Assembly: GCA_016931085.1 (NCBI GenBank)
Contig: JAFGFO010000128.1
Location: 1 to 30,725 of the forward strand
Origin: Thermoflexales bacterium
Lineage (GTDB): Bacteria > Chloroflexota > Anaerolineae > Fen-1058
Length of the DNA stretch: 30,725 nucleotides
Direction of reading: 5' to 3'
Below are positions 8,138 through 16,497 of this stretch, in pieces. Under the pieces are notes generated by a model, which was given only the letters and a program-made list of their open reading frames with translations, was not told the origin of the DNA and did no database searches. The stretch's first letter is position 1, and every line of letters begins with the position of its first letter. Made by a program: the position numbers and the translations under genes.

Positions 8138-10474
8138 TTATTGGATATACATGTCCATCTTGGCCAACGCGGCCCGCAGGCCGGTTCGCAGATCGGCCAA
8201 CGTTTCTATGCCCGCCCAGTCGATCCCCAGATCGATGATCGTTTCGGCCACGGCATCGGACATGCCGGTGACGATGGTTTGCGCTCCCTTCAGGCGCGCC
8301 GTCTGTATGGTCTTGTTCAGGTGATTGGCCACGCCGGTATCCACAATCGGCACGCCGGTGATGTCTATAATGACCACTTTGGCCTGGTGTTGGCGGATGC
8401 CGCCCATCAAAGCGCGCGTGATGTCCTTAGCCCGCATGGTATCAATGCTGCCGATCAGCGGCATCACGATGATGCGATCCATCACGGGGATGATGGGTGT
8501 GGAGAGCTCTTGCAGCGCTTCTCTTTGGGTCTCGATGATCTCTTGTTGCAGGCGCATGTTGTCTTCCTGGGCCTGGATGCGCTCGGCGATCTCGCGCTGC
8601 AGCTCGGCGGTCCGTTCTTGAACTTGCTTCTCTACCTCGGCATAAGCCTCCTGCAAAGCAGCCTCGGCCTCCTGGCGCTTGCGCAGCAGCAGCGCCCCAT
8701 TTAGCGCGCTGCCGATCTGCTCGCACAATGCCTCGTACAGGCTTCTGTCTCGCGGGCCGATTTCGAAACAGGCAAAGCCAATCTGGTGCTGGCGGAAGTG
8801 GAGCGGCACGAGCGCAGAGCTGGACTGCCTGGAGGGCCACAGGTCCACCGGCGTCAACTGGCGCGAGGGGAAGAGCTGGCCGGCTTCCTCCAACTCGACT
8901 CGCCCGTTCTCGTTGTAGGCCAGGATCAAGCGCGACCATTCGGGGGCGGGCTCGGGGTACTTGTACTCGCGGGGATCCTGGTACAAAGCGAGATAACAGC
9001 TTGGAATGCCCAGCCGAGGCAAATCCCTGGCCAGCAGGTCCATCAATTCACCCACGTCAAAAGTGGTGATCAAGGCCGCCCCGATGCTTCGCATCGTCTC
9101 GGCCTGCCGCTCCGCTTGCAAGGCGCGAGAGGCCTGCACGCGCCACGCCATTTCGCTGATGGCCACCCGGGCCTGCCCCCAGAGCGTGTTGGCCCGCACC
9201 ACGGCCTCGCCAAGATAGGGTATGATCAGGCGGCGCAGCGTCGACACGACGTCTTGCCACGCGTTGAGTTCACTCCCGTGCGCGATGGCTTGCCTCAGCA
9301 CCTTGTCCAGCTCTTGCAAAAAGGCGGCTCGCCCTGTCTCGCTGGCGCGCGATTCCTCTGCCAGCTCACTGGCAAACGCTCGCAGGAGTCGCCCGGCCCA
9401 CTCCAGGGTCGTTGAAGGCGTGCCTTCTTTGCAGGCGGCCTGATCGGCGCAGCGAGTGATCGCCTGGGCTGCCTGGGAGAGGATCCTCTCCCCCTCTTCG
9501 CGGAGAGCCACTTCGAACGCCCCAACTCCCGCTTGAGAGGCCGGCGCTTCGATCCCGGCGGCTGCCTGCACGACGATTGGGTCTGGACAGCCACACGATT
9601 GGCGGATGATCAACTGGGCATGGAGGACTTTTTGCTGGGCGACCGGCTCGCCTCGCAATTGGGCCAACACCATCTCGACGGCGTGCTGGCCCTGTTCGTA
9701 GAGGGGTTGGCGAGCCGTGGTGAGCGGGGGCATCATGTGCCGGCTGTCTTCGATGTCGTCAAAGCCAACCATGGCCAGGCCGTCCGGCGTGCGTATCCCC
9801 CGCGCCTGCAAGACGGGCAGCACGCGCCCGGCTGTATAATCGTCCACCGCCACCAGGGCCTCCAGGTCGGCTGGTGGGCGGAGCTTGCGCTCGTCGAATA
9901 ACAGGCTAATCCCCTCTTCAATGTCGTAATAATAGCTTCCGGGCACGACGAGCTGGGGATCGAGTGGAATGCCATGCTCGGCCAGCACGTCCGTGTAGGC
10001 CCGGTAGCGCTCGTCTGCTTCTGGATGCCCCTCGTGCTTGCGGTAGAAACCGATCCGGCGGTAGTTGTGAACCTCGACGAGATGGGTGACCACGCTGTGC
10101 ATGCTGTGGTAATTGTCCAGGGTGATGCTCGGAATGCCTTCTAGCGGCAAAGCGATGCTGGCCATAGGCAGGGGACGGTAGCGCTCGCAAAAGCTCTTCA
10201 GCGTCTCCATGTCCACCTGGGTGCCTACCGAGCCGGACATGATCACCAGCCCATCGACGAGCTCCGCGCTCGTCAAGGCATACAGCACGTTGCGATGCAT
10301 GTCGAAACGGTCCTGGCTGAGCAGCATCCCGCCGACGAAACAGAGCAGGTTGACGTCTCGCTCCTTGGCCGTGTCGAGCACGCCGTTCCACACGGCTGCC
10401 TGGTACCCGGAGATGGTCGTATCGATGATGAACCCGATGGTCGGGCGTGCTTTTTTATGTGTCGATTCATTCAT
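8138..10474 (-). CDS. Sugar-sensor signalling protein: LacI-type ligand domain, GAF-like region, STAS
   Basis: The 778-residue protein begins directly with a LacI/GalR-type periplasmic-binding fold (residues about 10-290: GFIIDTTISGYQAAVWNGVL, LVDGLVIMSGS, VGFDDIEDSRHMMPPLTTAR) and has no helix-turn-helix before it. Residue 298 onward has the RQSCGCPDP ending often seen in such sensors. A helical linker follows (about 300-420), then a GAF-like region (about 430-610), a coiled coil (about 615-660, QEAYAEVEKQVQERTAELQREI) and a C-terminal STAS domain (about 665-770, VVIIDITGVPIVDTGVANHL). It probably relays sugar binding to a partner-switching pathway through the STAS domain, without binding DNA. 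ATG 10474 has GAAGG upstream. It is the last gene on the minus strand of the mannan locus. Confidence 0.85.
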   Translation of the reverse strand: MNESTHKKARPTIGFIIDTTISGYQAAVWNGVLDTAKERDVNLLCFVGGMLLSQDRFDMHRNVLYALTSAELVDGLVIMSGSVGTQVDMETLKSFCERYRPLPMASIALPLEGIPSITLDNYHSMHSVVTHLVEVHNYRRIGFYRKHEGHPEADERYRAYTDVLAEHGIPLDPQLVVPGSYYYDIEEGISLLFDERKLRPPADLEALVAVDDYTAGRVLPVLQARGIRTPDGLAMVGFDDIEDSRHMMPPLTTARQPLYEQGQHAVEMVLAQLRGEPVAQQKVLHAQLIIRQSCGCPDPIVVQAAAGIEAPASQAGVGAFEVALREEGERILSQAAQAITRCADQAACKEGTPSTTLEWAGRLLRAFASELAEESRASETGRAAFLQELDKVLRQAIAHGSELNAWQDVVSTLRRLIIPYLGEAVVRANTLWGQARVAISEMAWRVQASRALQAERQAETMRSIGAALITTFDVGELMDLLARDLPRLGIPSCYLALYQDPREYKYPEPAPEWSRLILAYNENGRVELEEAGQLFPSRQLTPVDLWPSRQSSSALVPLHFRQHQIGFACFEIGPRDRSLYEALCEQIGSALNGALLLRKRQEAEAALQEAYAEVEKQVQERTAELQREIAERIQAQEDNMRLQQEIIETQREALQELSTPIIPVMDRIIVMPLIGSIDTMRAKDITRALMGGIRQHQAKVVIIDITGVPIVDTGVANHLNKTIQTARLKGAQTIVTGMSDAVAETIIDLGIDWAGIETLADLRTGLRAALAKMDMYIQ

Positions 10475-10544
10475 CCTTCGCCTCTTGTACTCTGGGATGT
10501 ACCCTGTAGTTGGGGTAGGGGCGAGGTTTCATCCTAGCACCAAC

Positions 10545-11549
10545 TCAGGGCAGTAGGGTCTTGACCCGATTCTCCAGTAACAAGTCCAGCAGATCGCGAT
10601 CCACTTGGTAGCTTTGTACGCTTTCATAGCGCGCCCCAGCGCGACCATGCTCGACGATCCCAAATGGCCCGGCGAATTCCCACAGCGCGTACCCCCAGCC
10701 AAACTCGCCAAACAAGCTAAGCAAATCGGCCAGCCAACGCAGGGCGACGTCGTTGGGCGTCTGGTTGAAACAGCCCATTTCACCGATGTGAATGGGCGTC
10801 CTCTGCGCTTCCACATCACGCCACGATTGGTAGAACTCGCGCAGAACGTCGCGGTCCCAGCTTCTGCCCATCCACGGCGTGCCCGGATACACCGGCTCCG
10901 GCAGCCCGGCATGCCCGCTCCACCAACTTGCCCGGTAATGGCTGACCGGCATGGGCAGGTAGCCGCGTCCACTGTGGAGTATACCCAAATTGGCCAATTC
11001 CGGCATGGCCAGGTTGCCGCCGTTGAGGCCGTCGATCACGACCTCGCGCGCCGGATCCACCGCGCGGATGGCCGACACGGTGCGCCGGATGATGGCGGCG
11101 TGGTTTTCACGCGTCATGCCATACTGGCCAATGTCGGGTGGCTCGTTGACCAGGTCAAAGCTCAACTGCTGGGCTGGCACACCCTTGTAGCGGTGGGCAA
11201 AGTTTTCCCAGATATAGACAAAGGCATCCTGGGCGATCGCATCGAGCCAGAGGTTGTGGCGTTCGAGATGGTTGGCGTTGATGCAGTAGCCAGGCGCGCG
11301 GTGCAGATTCAGACTCATGTGCAGCCCGCGCGCGCGGCAGGCGTCGAGGTAGCCGTCGATGTGCGTGAAAAGCGCCTCGTCAGGCTCAAGGTATTTCCAG
11401 TCTTTTGTCCAGAAGCGATAATCGGTCGGGATGCGGACAAAGTTGAAACCGAGCGCCGCCAGGAAATCGAGCGCGCGCTCGTCAGGTGGGGCCGGCTCTC
11501 GGCCCGGCGCCCAGGCAAACAGCCATTGAAAATTGAAGCCGTAGTACAC
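10545..11549 (-). CDS. GH5-family glycoside hydrolase (cellulase/mannanase type), no signal peptide
   Basis: This retaining beta-glycosidase acts on a beta-1,4-linked glycan or oligosaccharide. The family shows in FNFVRIPTDYRFWT near residue 35, the acid/base site FDLVNEPPD (Glu136) and the nucleophile site HIGEMGCFN (Glu257). The GTG at 11549 is proposed as start because AAGGA lies upstream of it and the next codons read VYYGFNFQW. A TTG at 11597 would add 16 residues encoded by a perfect palindrome, which looks unlikely. There is no signal peptide, so it may act in the cytoplasm on imported oligosaccharides. It is 65 bp downstream of the large mannanase gene and likely co-transcribed. Confidence 0.85.
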   Translation of the reverse strand: MYYGFNFQWLFAWAPGREPAPPDERALDFLAALGFNFVRIPTDYRFWTKDWKYLEPDEALFTHIDGYLDACRARGLHMSLNLHRAPGYCINANHLERHNLWLDAIAQDAFVYIWENFAHRYKGVPAQQLSFDLVNEPPDIGQYGMTRENHAAIIRRTVSAIRAVDPAREVVIDGLNGGNLAMPELANLGILHSGRGYLPMPVSHYRASWWSGHAGLPEPVYPGTPWMGRSWDRDVLREFYQSWRDVEAQRTPIHIGEMGCFNQTPNDVALRWLADLLSLFGEFGWGYALWEFAGPFGIVEHGRAGARYESVQSYQVDRDLLDLLLENRVKTLLP

Positions 11550-11566
11550 GTCTTGTTCCTTAGAGA

Positions 11567-11598
11567 GTTGCCCGCCACCGGATCCGGTGGCGGGCAAC
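11567..11598. repeat. Perfect 32-bp palindrome between two GH5 genes
   Basis: GTTGCCCGCCACCG, a GATC centre and CGGTGGCGGGCAAC form an uninterrupted palindrome, 17 bp after the mannanase stop on the minus strand. No T-tract follows on that strand, so it may stabilise or process the mRNA and need not terminate it. Confidence 0.8.
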
Positions 11599-11614
11599 GA
11601 GATGCTTTGCGGCC

Positions 11615-14600
11615 TTAGTTATTCTTCATAATCAGCGGCAAGAACAGTTTGTAGCTCGGGGTGCCGGCGATGAAGCTGGCTTGCGCCGAGCCGCCAAACG
11701 TAAAGCCGCTGGCGGTGTAGTAGGCCGTGTTGAGAACCGTCACACCGTTGCTGGCCGGGTCGCTGCTTACGGTGGCCGTAAAGACGAGCCTGACCACGTC
11801 GTTGGCGGCGACAGCGAACGGCCCCCACTGGAGCACGCCGCTGGGCAGGAAGGCCGTACCTTCCACCATGCCCGGATGGCTGACCTGGGCCGGCAGTTGG
11901 TCGGTGATCACCATCGACGAGATCGCAGCCGGGTTGGGGTTGGTGAAGGTCAGCGTGTAGGTGACCACGCCGCCCAGGGCGGCGCTCGGCTGGGGTTCGA
12001 CCTTTTTAGAGAAAAAGTCGGCCAGCGGCGTCTGGTTGGCGTCCATCTGCGTTCCGTGGGCCGTGATGATGGGCGCGGCCGGGCCGTCGGCGTAGACGGT
12101 AAAGCCATCATAGTCGGGATAGAGCCGCCGGCTGAACAGGCGGACGTTGTCCAGGTAAGCTGAACCCTGCCCGTCGTTTTGCGGGAAGACCAGCACGACC
12201 AGGCGGCGCACGGCGTCCGTGTTCGTGACCGGGATGCTGTTTACCCAGCCTGTATCGTCAGTCTTCCAGGTGGGATCGGTCATGCTGAACTCGAGGCTGT
12301 TGGCGCCTGTGACCACGTCCTGCGCCAGCGACTCGTGCCATACCCAGTTGTTGCCAGTGCACATGGCAATCGCCACCTGCCCGGCCTGCTCCATCCAGAT
12401 GTCGAGCGTCACCGACACGTGGCCGGAATAGTCCCACCCGCTGCTGTTGTCGACGATGTAGGTGGCTTTCTGGGTCGGGCTGACGACGTTGTAATCCAGG
12501 CGCAGCGCGCCCACGCCGTTGGTGGCGTGGGTCAGCGTGTGCGTCACACCCACATCGCCGCTGTCGCTGTAACCAGAGCCTTGCCAGCCAGCCACGCCAT
12601 CCTCGAAGAAGAACAGGTTCTCCCAGATTTCTTCCATGTCAGCGATCATCCAGTAGTTGCTGCCGGCCCCGCCCGTGGTGTGGAAAGCCTCCAGCCAGGT
12701 CGGGTACCACGTCTGCTTGGCGGCCGGGTCCTTCAAGCCAAACTCGCCCATGATGACGGGCTTGTTGACGGCGTTGGCGGCGGCGACGTGCTCGGTGATC
12801 CAGCGCGTGCCCCACTCGGGCGTCTTGCCCCAGCCATCGGGATACAGGTGGAATGAGCCAAAGTCGATAGCCGGCAGCGCGACCAGCGCGTCAAAGCTGA
12901 TGTTTTCCCCGCCGTTGTAGAACCAGTCGTTGGCATAGTAAGGCGTCGAGTCGCGGTCGAAGAAGCCTTCGTCGCCGGCGTCGACCAGGTGCTTGGGATC
13001 GATCGACTTGACGTAGGCGCTCATCTCGTCTATCCAGGCCGTGATGGTGGCCGGGGTGCAGGTGATGGTGGCGGGCAGCCCGCGTGCCGGGCCGCTGCCC
13101 TTGCAGCGCGGCTCGTTGGCCAACTCCCAGGCCATGATGGCCGGGTCGTCCTTGTAGGCCAGGCCGTTGTACGAGTTGACGTGGTTGAGCAGGTGGCTGG
13201 CCCAATTCTTGTAGGTCTGCTTGATGGCCGGGTCGGTGTAGAACTCGTCGTGGTACTCACCCCCGTGCCACAGCACGTACTGGTCCATGCCGCCGAAATC
13301 GGCCCAGTTGTTGGTCAGGACCATGATCAGCTTGAGGCCGCGCTGGCCGGCCTGGTCGACGGCATAGTCCAACTGCCGCAGCGCCGCGTCGTTGTATTGG
13401 ATCGAGTTGGTGTCGAGATCCCAGTATTGGTAATAGTAGCTCTCGTGCGGCACATGGACGCTGCGGACGGTCACGCTGCCGTCTTTCAACGAGCCGTAAT
13501 CCAGGAAGGCCCACGAGCGCAGCACGCGCAGTCCCATTTCCTCCATGGCATCGTAGACGTGGTCGATGGCATAGTCGGATTTGTACATCATGTAGTAGGT
13601 GTTGGTGCCGGCGTAGCGGAAGGTGTGGCCGTCCACGGCGAACTGGGTGCCGGCTGTCCCGACGAACGCGCTGCGTGGGGCGGGCGGCGGTGGGGCGGGT
13701 GGGGCGGGCAGCGGCGGCAGGTCGGGCGGCAGGGTCGGGCCGGGCGTCGGCGCGGGCTGGGTCAGCGGGGTGTCGCAGAAGCGAACGTTGTCCAGGTAAA
13801 CCGAGCCGCCCTCGATGGGGCTTTCAATGATCAATGCCAAACCGATCGCGTGCACCTCGGTGATGGCGTGGATTGGCCCATTCGCGTTGCCTCCCCAACC
13901 GGTGTGCACGCTTTCCCAATATTCCCTGGTCAGGTCGAACTCGAGCGTGTTGGCGCCGGCTTGCAGGGGCGCGATCTGGGCCTGGTGATAGTCCCAGTCA
14001 GTCCCACTCTCGGGCTCGGTCAGGATGACGGCGGCCGCGTTCTTGGGCACCCCATCACCCTCTTTCCACAGGTCGAAGCGTATGCATCTGCGGTCGGACA
14101 AATCGACCGGCGCGCTGTAGGTCATCACGTAGGTCGCCTTGTATTTGCCCGGACCGTAATCGAGGCGGGCGGCCGTGATGCCATCCGTCGCGTGCAACTG
14201 AACCGGCACGACGCCGGTGGCGCTGCTGTCGCTAAAGCCGCCAAGGCCCCAACCCTCGGCGCCGGTCTCGAAGGACGACAGTATTTCGCAGCCGTCCGTC
14301 AGCCGCACATAGTCCAGGTAGGCCGAGCCGGCCCCGTTTTCGGTCGGGAGCAGCATGATGACCAGGCGCCGAACCTGGTTCAACTCGCTCAAAGGGCTGC
14401 TCCAATCGGCGACAGCCGTCAAATCAAATTGGACCACGTTGGCGCCATCCACCAGCTCCTTTTCGGCGGATTGCTGCCAGGTCCAGCTATCACCGGTCTG
14501 CACGGCGATAGCGATACGTGTTGGCTGCCCCTGTTTCCAAAGGTCAAAGCGCAGGAACTTGGCGGTCGACCAATCCAATTCGCCCAGCTCGACGTAATAG

Positions 14601-14875
14601 GCGGTCTTGTACTCGTTGTTGCGGTCAAAGTCCAGGCGCAGCGAGGCGAGGCCGTCCGTGGCGTGTTCTAAGGTCTGCGTGATGCTGCCCGGGGCATCGC
14701 CTGCCCACCCGGCAGCTTGCCAACCCTGCACGCCGTCTTCAAAAGAGAACAAGACGGTCTCGGCGGCCGGGCTGGCCGTGGAAGACGAGCTGGCGTATAC
14801 GCTGAGGGTGATCAAGACCAGCCCCATCAGCAGCGTGAGGGCTAGCAAAGTTAGAGAACGATTGTGTAGCTTCAT
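11615..14875 (-). CDS. Secreted multidomain GH5 beta-mannanase
   Basis: This exported endo-beta-1,4-mannanase probably attacks plant mannan. The 1086-residue order is as follows. A signal peptide covers 1-30. Two similar carbohydrate-binding-like modules follow at about 40-195 and 200-370 (FSFEDGVQGWQAAGW, SSFETGAEGWGLGGF, each ending in YLD-x-VR). A proline-rich linker lies at 372-400 and a GH5_7-like catalytic domain at about 403-750, with acid/base AWELANEPR (Glu588) and nucleophile VIMGEFGLKD (Glu711). A third similar module covers about 755-930 and a DUF11-type repeat about 955-1065. The tail is PSYKLFLPLIMKNN. AGGAGG precedes the ATG at 14875, overlapping the end of a 128-bp repeat element. 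The family is clear; the mannanase subfamily is inferred from sequence resemblance and from the epimerase and GH130 neighbours. Confidence 0.9.
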   Translation of the reverse strand: MKLHNRSLTLLALTLLMGLVLITLSVYASSSSTASPAAETVLFSFEDGVQGWQAAGWAGDAPGSITQTLEHATDGLASLRLDFDRNNEYKTAYYVELGELDWSTAKFLRFDLWKQGQPTRIAIAVQTGDSWTWQQSAEKELVDGANVVQFDLTAVADWSSPLSELNQVRRLVIMLLPTENGAGSAYLDYVRLTDGCEILSSFETGAEGWGLGGFSDSSATGVVPVQLHATDGITAARLDYGPGKYKATYVMTYSAPVDLSDRRCIRFDLWKEGDGVPKNAAAVILTEPESGTDWDYHQAQIAPLQAGANTLEFDLTREYWESVHTGWGGNANGPIHAITEVHAIGLALIIESPIEGGSVYLDNVRFCDTPLTQPAPTPGPTLPPDLPPLPAPPAPPPPAPRSAFVGTAGTQFAVDGHTFRYAGTNTYYMMYKSDYAIDHVYDAMEEMGLRVLRSWAFLDYGSLKDGSVTVRSVHVPHESYYYQYWDLDTNSIQYNDAALRQLDYAVDQAGQRGLKLIMVLTNNWADFGGMDQYVLWHGGEYHDEFYTDPAIKQTYKNWASHLLNHVNSYNGLAYKDDPAIMAWELANEPRCKGSGPARGLPATITCTPATITAWIDEMSAYVKSIDPKHLVDAGDEGFFDRDSTPYYANDWFYNGGENISFDALVALPAIDFGSFHLYPDGWGKTPEWGTRWITEHVAAANAVNKPVIMGEFGLKDPAAKQTWYPTWLEAFHTTGGAGSNYWMIADMEEIWENLFFFEDGVAGWQGSGYSDSGDVGVTHTLTHATNGVGALRLDYNVVSPTQKATYIVDNSSGWDYSGHVSVTLDIWMEQAGQVAIAMCTGNNWVWHESLAQDVVTGANSLEFSMTDPTWKTDDTGWVNSIPVTNTDAVRRLVVLVFPQNDGQGSAYLDNVRLFSRRLYPDYDGFTVYADGPAAPIITAHGTQMDANQTPLADFFSKKVEPQPSAALGGVVTYTLTFTNPNPAAISSMVITDQLPAQVSHPGMVEGTAFLPSGVLQWGPFAVAANDVVRLVFTATVSSDPASNGVTVLNTAYYTASGFTFGGSAQASFIAGTPSYKLFLPLIMKNN

Positions 14876-14885
14876 TTTTTACCTC

Positions 14886-15013
14886 CTAGGAGCCTGTCGG
14901 AGAGAGCGTTTTGTAGGGCGGCTTTCTACGCCAAAGGCGTCCTGCGGATAGCCGCTGCACCTGTGGCAGGTATGGAAACCTGCCCTACGGGTGTCTCTCC
15001 GACAGCCTGCTAG
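14886..15013. mobile_element. 128-bp MITE-like element with 20-bp terminal inverted repeats
   Basis: The ends 14886-14905 (CTAGGAGCCTGTCGGAGAGA) and 14994-15013 are inverted copies with two mismatches and begin with CTAG. Inside, TGTAGGGC and GCCCTACG form further symmetry. No ORF is present. Its left end overlaps the Shine-Dalgarno AGGAGG of the mannanase gene by two bases, so the element lies between any upstream promoter and that gene. Confidence 0.7.
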
Positions 15014-15021
15014 TAAAATTA

Positions 15022-15037
15022 TTTGACATAGATCACA
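15022..15037. promoter_or_regulatory. CRP/FNR-like operator candidate
   Basis: TTTGA-CATAGA-TCACA differs in one base from the TGTGA-N6-TCACA pattern of CRP-type sites and also resembles the FNR pattern. It lies between the epimerase stop and the mannanase start, about 150 bp before the latter. A catabolite-type regulator would make sense for a mannan gene, but a single site is weak evidence. Confidence 0.3.
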
Positions 15038-15077
15038 CAGAATGGCGCACATGGGGCTTTCTCGCTGTCCACCTCCT

Positions 15078-16271
15078 TTAGCCTTTCAACCTCCCCAGCA
15101 TTTCGAAACACGCTCGCGCGTGGTGATAGGGGCATTCCCAAGGACCGATCTTGTGATGATCGTACGGCCTGCCCTGGCTGTCCAATATCTTGAACCAGTC
15201 TCCGTGAGTGCGATCCACAAAGTGGCGCTCGATGTACTCCCAGCAGGTGTGAGCGGCCAGGGCAAATTCCTCGCGCTCCGAGAGCTGGTAAGCGTTGTAC
15301 AGGCCAACCACGGCCTCGGCGTGCACCCACCAGTGCCTGTCGTCGTTGCGCCGTCCCTCGTGTACCTCGTACGCGACGCCCCCGCCAGGCTCGAGTGCCT
15401 CACGATAGGTGGTGTCGGCCATGCGGACGGCCACGTCACGCGCCCAGCCCAGCGTGCTATTCCCCATCACCTCGGCCGCCTCGACCAGCAGCCAACTGGC
15501 CTCGATGTCGTGTCCGAAAGAGGTGATCGCCGGCGGCTGCGGGCGCCACTCGTCGTCGAAGAACAGCCGCAAGTGGTGGGTGTGGGGATCGATGACACGC
15601 TCCAGGAAGACGCCGACCAGCCCGGCCAGCTTGACCCTCAGCTCGTCCACGTCCCAAACGCGCAGCAGGTTGCGGTAAGCTTCCATCACGTGCAGCAGGG
15701 TGTTCATGGACTTGCGGCAGTTGGGCTCGTGGTGGCTCAAGCGCATATCGTCCACCGCCTCCCAGGCCCTCCCCCGGCACTCGATGTTGCCCAGGTTGAT
15801 CGCGTCAAAGCTGTGCCGTTCGATCAGGTGGAAGATCTGCTGCGCCAGCTCCAGGCTCTCAGCTTCCCCGGTCGCGCGATAGTATTCGGCCAGCCCATAC
15901 ACAGAAAAGGCCTGGGCGTAGGTATGCTTGCGATCGTTGACGGGCCGCCCGGCGGCATCGACGGCCCAGTATACGCCGCCATAGTCGCCGTCCCAGAAGG
16001 CGTGGGTCAAGTAGTCGTAGGCGTGGCGGCTCATGCGTAGGTAGGCTGGATCCCCGTACAGGCGATAGGCCGCGGCGTAGGTCCACAGCACGCGGGCGCA
16101 CACGACGGCCGAGCGCGGCACGTCGTTGAGCACGCGCAAGTCATTGCTGAGCGCGCCGTAAAAACCGCCGTTCTGCGCGTCGACCGTGTGGGCGACCCAG
16201 AACGGCAGGATGTTGCCGCGCAGCTCGCGCTCGATGCGTTGAGGCCAGTCGTGCTTGTCTATGATCGCCAT
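15078..16271 (-). CDS. AGE-family 2-epimerase, probably cellobiose/mannobiose 2-epimerase
   Basis: The enzyme would convert beta-1,4-mannobiose to mannosyl-glucose (or cellobiose to glucosyl-mannose) in the cytoplasm. The 397-residue (alpha/alpha)6-barrel protein matches the usual length of about 390-410. Recognisable parts are NILPFWVAHTVDAQNGGFYG near residue 20, PRSAVVCARVLWTYAAAYR near 50, SFGHDIEASWLL with His254, and KIGPWECPYHHARACFE with His383/His384. The two histidine sites match the catalytic pair of cellobiose 2-epimerases. The neighbouring GH130 gene and the mannanase support mannobiose over N-acylglucosamine as substrate. The ATG at 16271 has a purine-rich GGGGGAGGG further upstream, partly inside a hairpin (16285-16313). 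Confidence 0.88.
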   Translation of the reverse strand: MAIIDKHDWPQRIERELRGNILPFWVAHTVDAQNGGFYGALSNDLRVLNDVPRSAVVCARVLWTYAAAYRLYGDPAYLRMSRHAYDYLTHAFWDGDYGGVYWAVDAAGRPVNDRKHTYAQAFSVYGLAEYYRATGEAESLELAQQIFHLIERHSFDAINLGNIECRGRAWEAVDDMRLSHHEPNCRKSMNTLLHVMEAYRNLLRVWDVDELRVKLAGLVGVFLERVIDPHTHHLRLFFDDEWRPQPPAITSFGHDIEASWLLVEAAEVMGNSTLGWARDVAVRMADTTYREALEPGGGVAYEVHEGRRNDDRHWWVHAEAVVGLYNAYQLSEREEFALAAHTCWEYIERHFVDRTHGDWFKILDSQGRPYDHHKIGPWECPYHHARACFEMLGRLKG

Positions 16272-16284
16272 GAATACTCATTCA

Positions 16285-16313
16285 CCCTCCCCCTTCTCCT
16301 CAGAAGGGGAGGG
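16285..16313. repeat. Hairpin covering the purine-rich leader of the epimerase gene
   Basis: CCCTCCCCCTTCT and AGAAGGGGAGGG can pair around a four-base loop, with one bulge. On the minus-strand mRNA it encloses the GGAGAAGGGGGAGGG tract 14-20 nt before the epimerase ATG, so it could mask ribosome binding. Confidence 0.5.
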
Positions 16314-16350
16314 CAAAGCTCTTGTGGATAACTGGCACTACTTCGAAAAT

Positions 16351-16440
16351 AACCGCCAAGACGCATCCAATCCCCCGCGGGGATTGGCGAGCGCAAAGAA
16401 GAAATCAAAAGACTTGGCGTCCTTTGCGCCTTCGCGGTGA
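16351..16440. repeat. Composite inverted repeat of the nonamer family
   Basis: Outer arms are ACCGCCAAGACGC (16352-16364) and a stretch with GCGTC, CTTTGCGCC and TTCGCGGTG (16418-16439). In the middle is a perfect 9-bp stem, CCAATCCCC (16367-16375) with GGGGATTGG (16379-16387). It lies between the GH130 and epimerase genes; no ORF is seen in this 226-bp gap. Confidence 0.6.
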
Positions 16441-16497
16441 AAAAATTTTCGTTGTTGGTGTAGAGCGTATCTCACGTGTTCTATTCCGATAGCCCCT

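Noticed and set aside
11549..11597. TTG start at 11597 for the second GH5 gene
   Set aside because: The extra 16 residues are mostly palindrome-encoded. A GTG with AAGGA upstream at 11549 starts directly at the conserved YYGFNFQW segment.
12989..14671. A 560-codon open frame on the plus strand opposite the mannanase gene
   Set aside because: The mannanase on the minus strand has clear domains, a signal peptide and a ribosome site. The opposite frame has no recognisable motif and is explained by GC-rich codon bias that removes stop codons.
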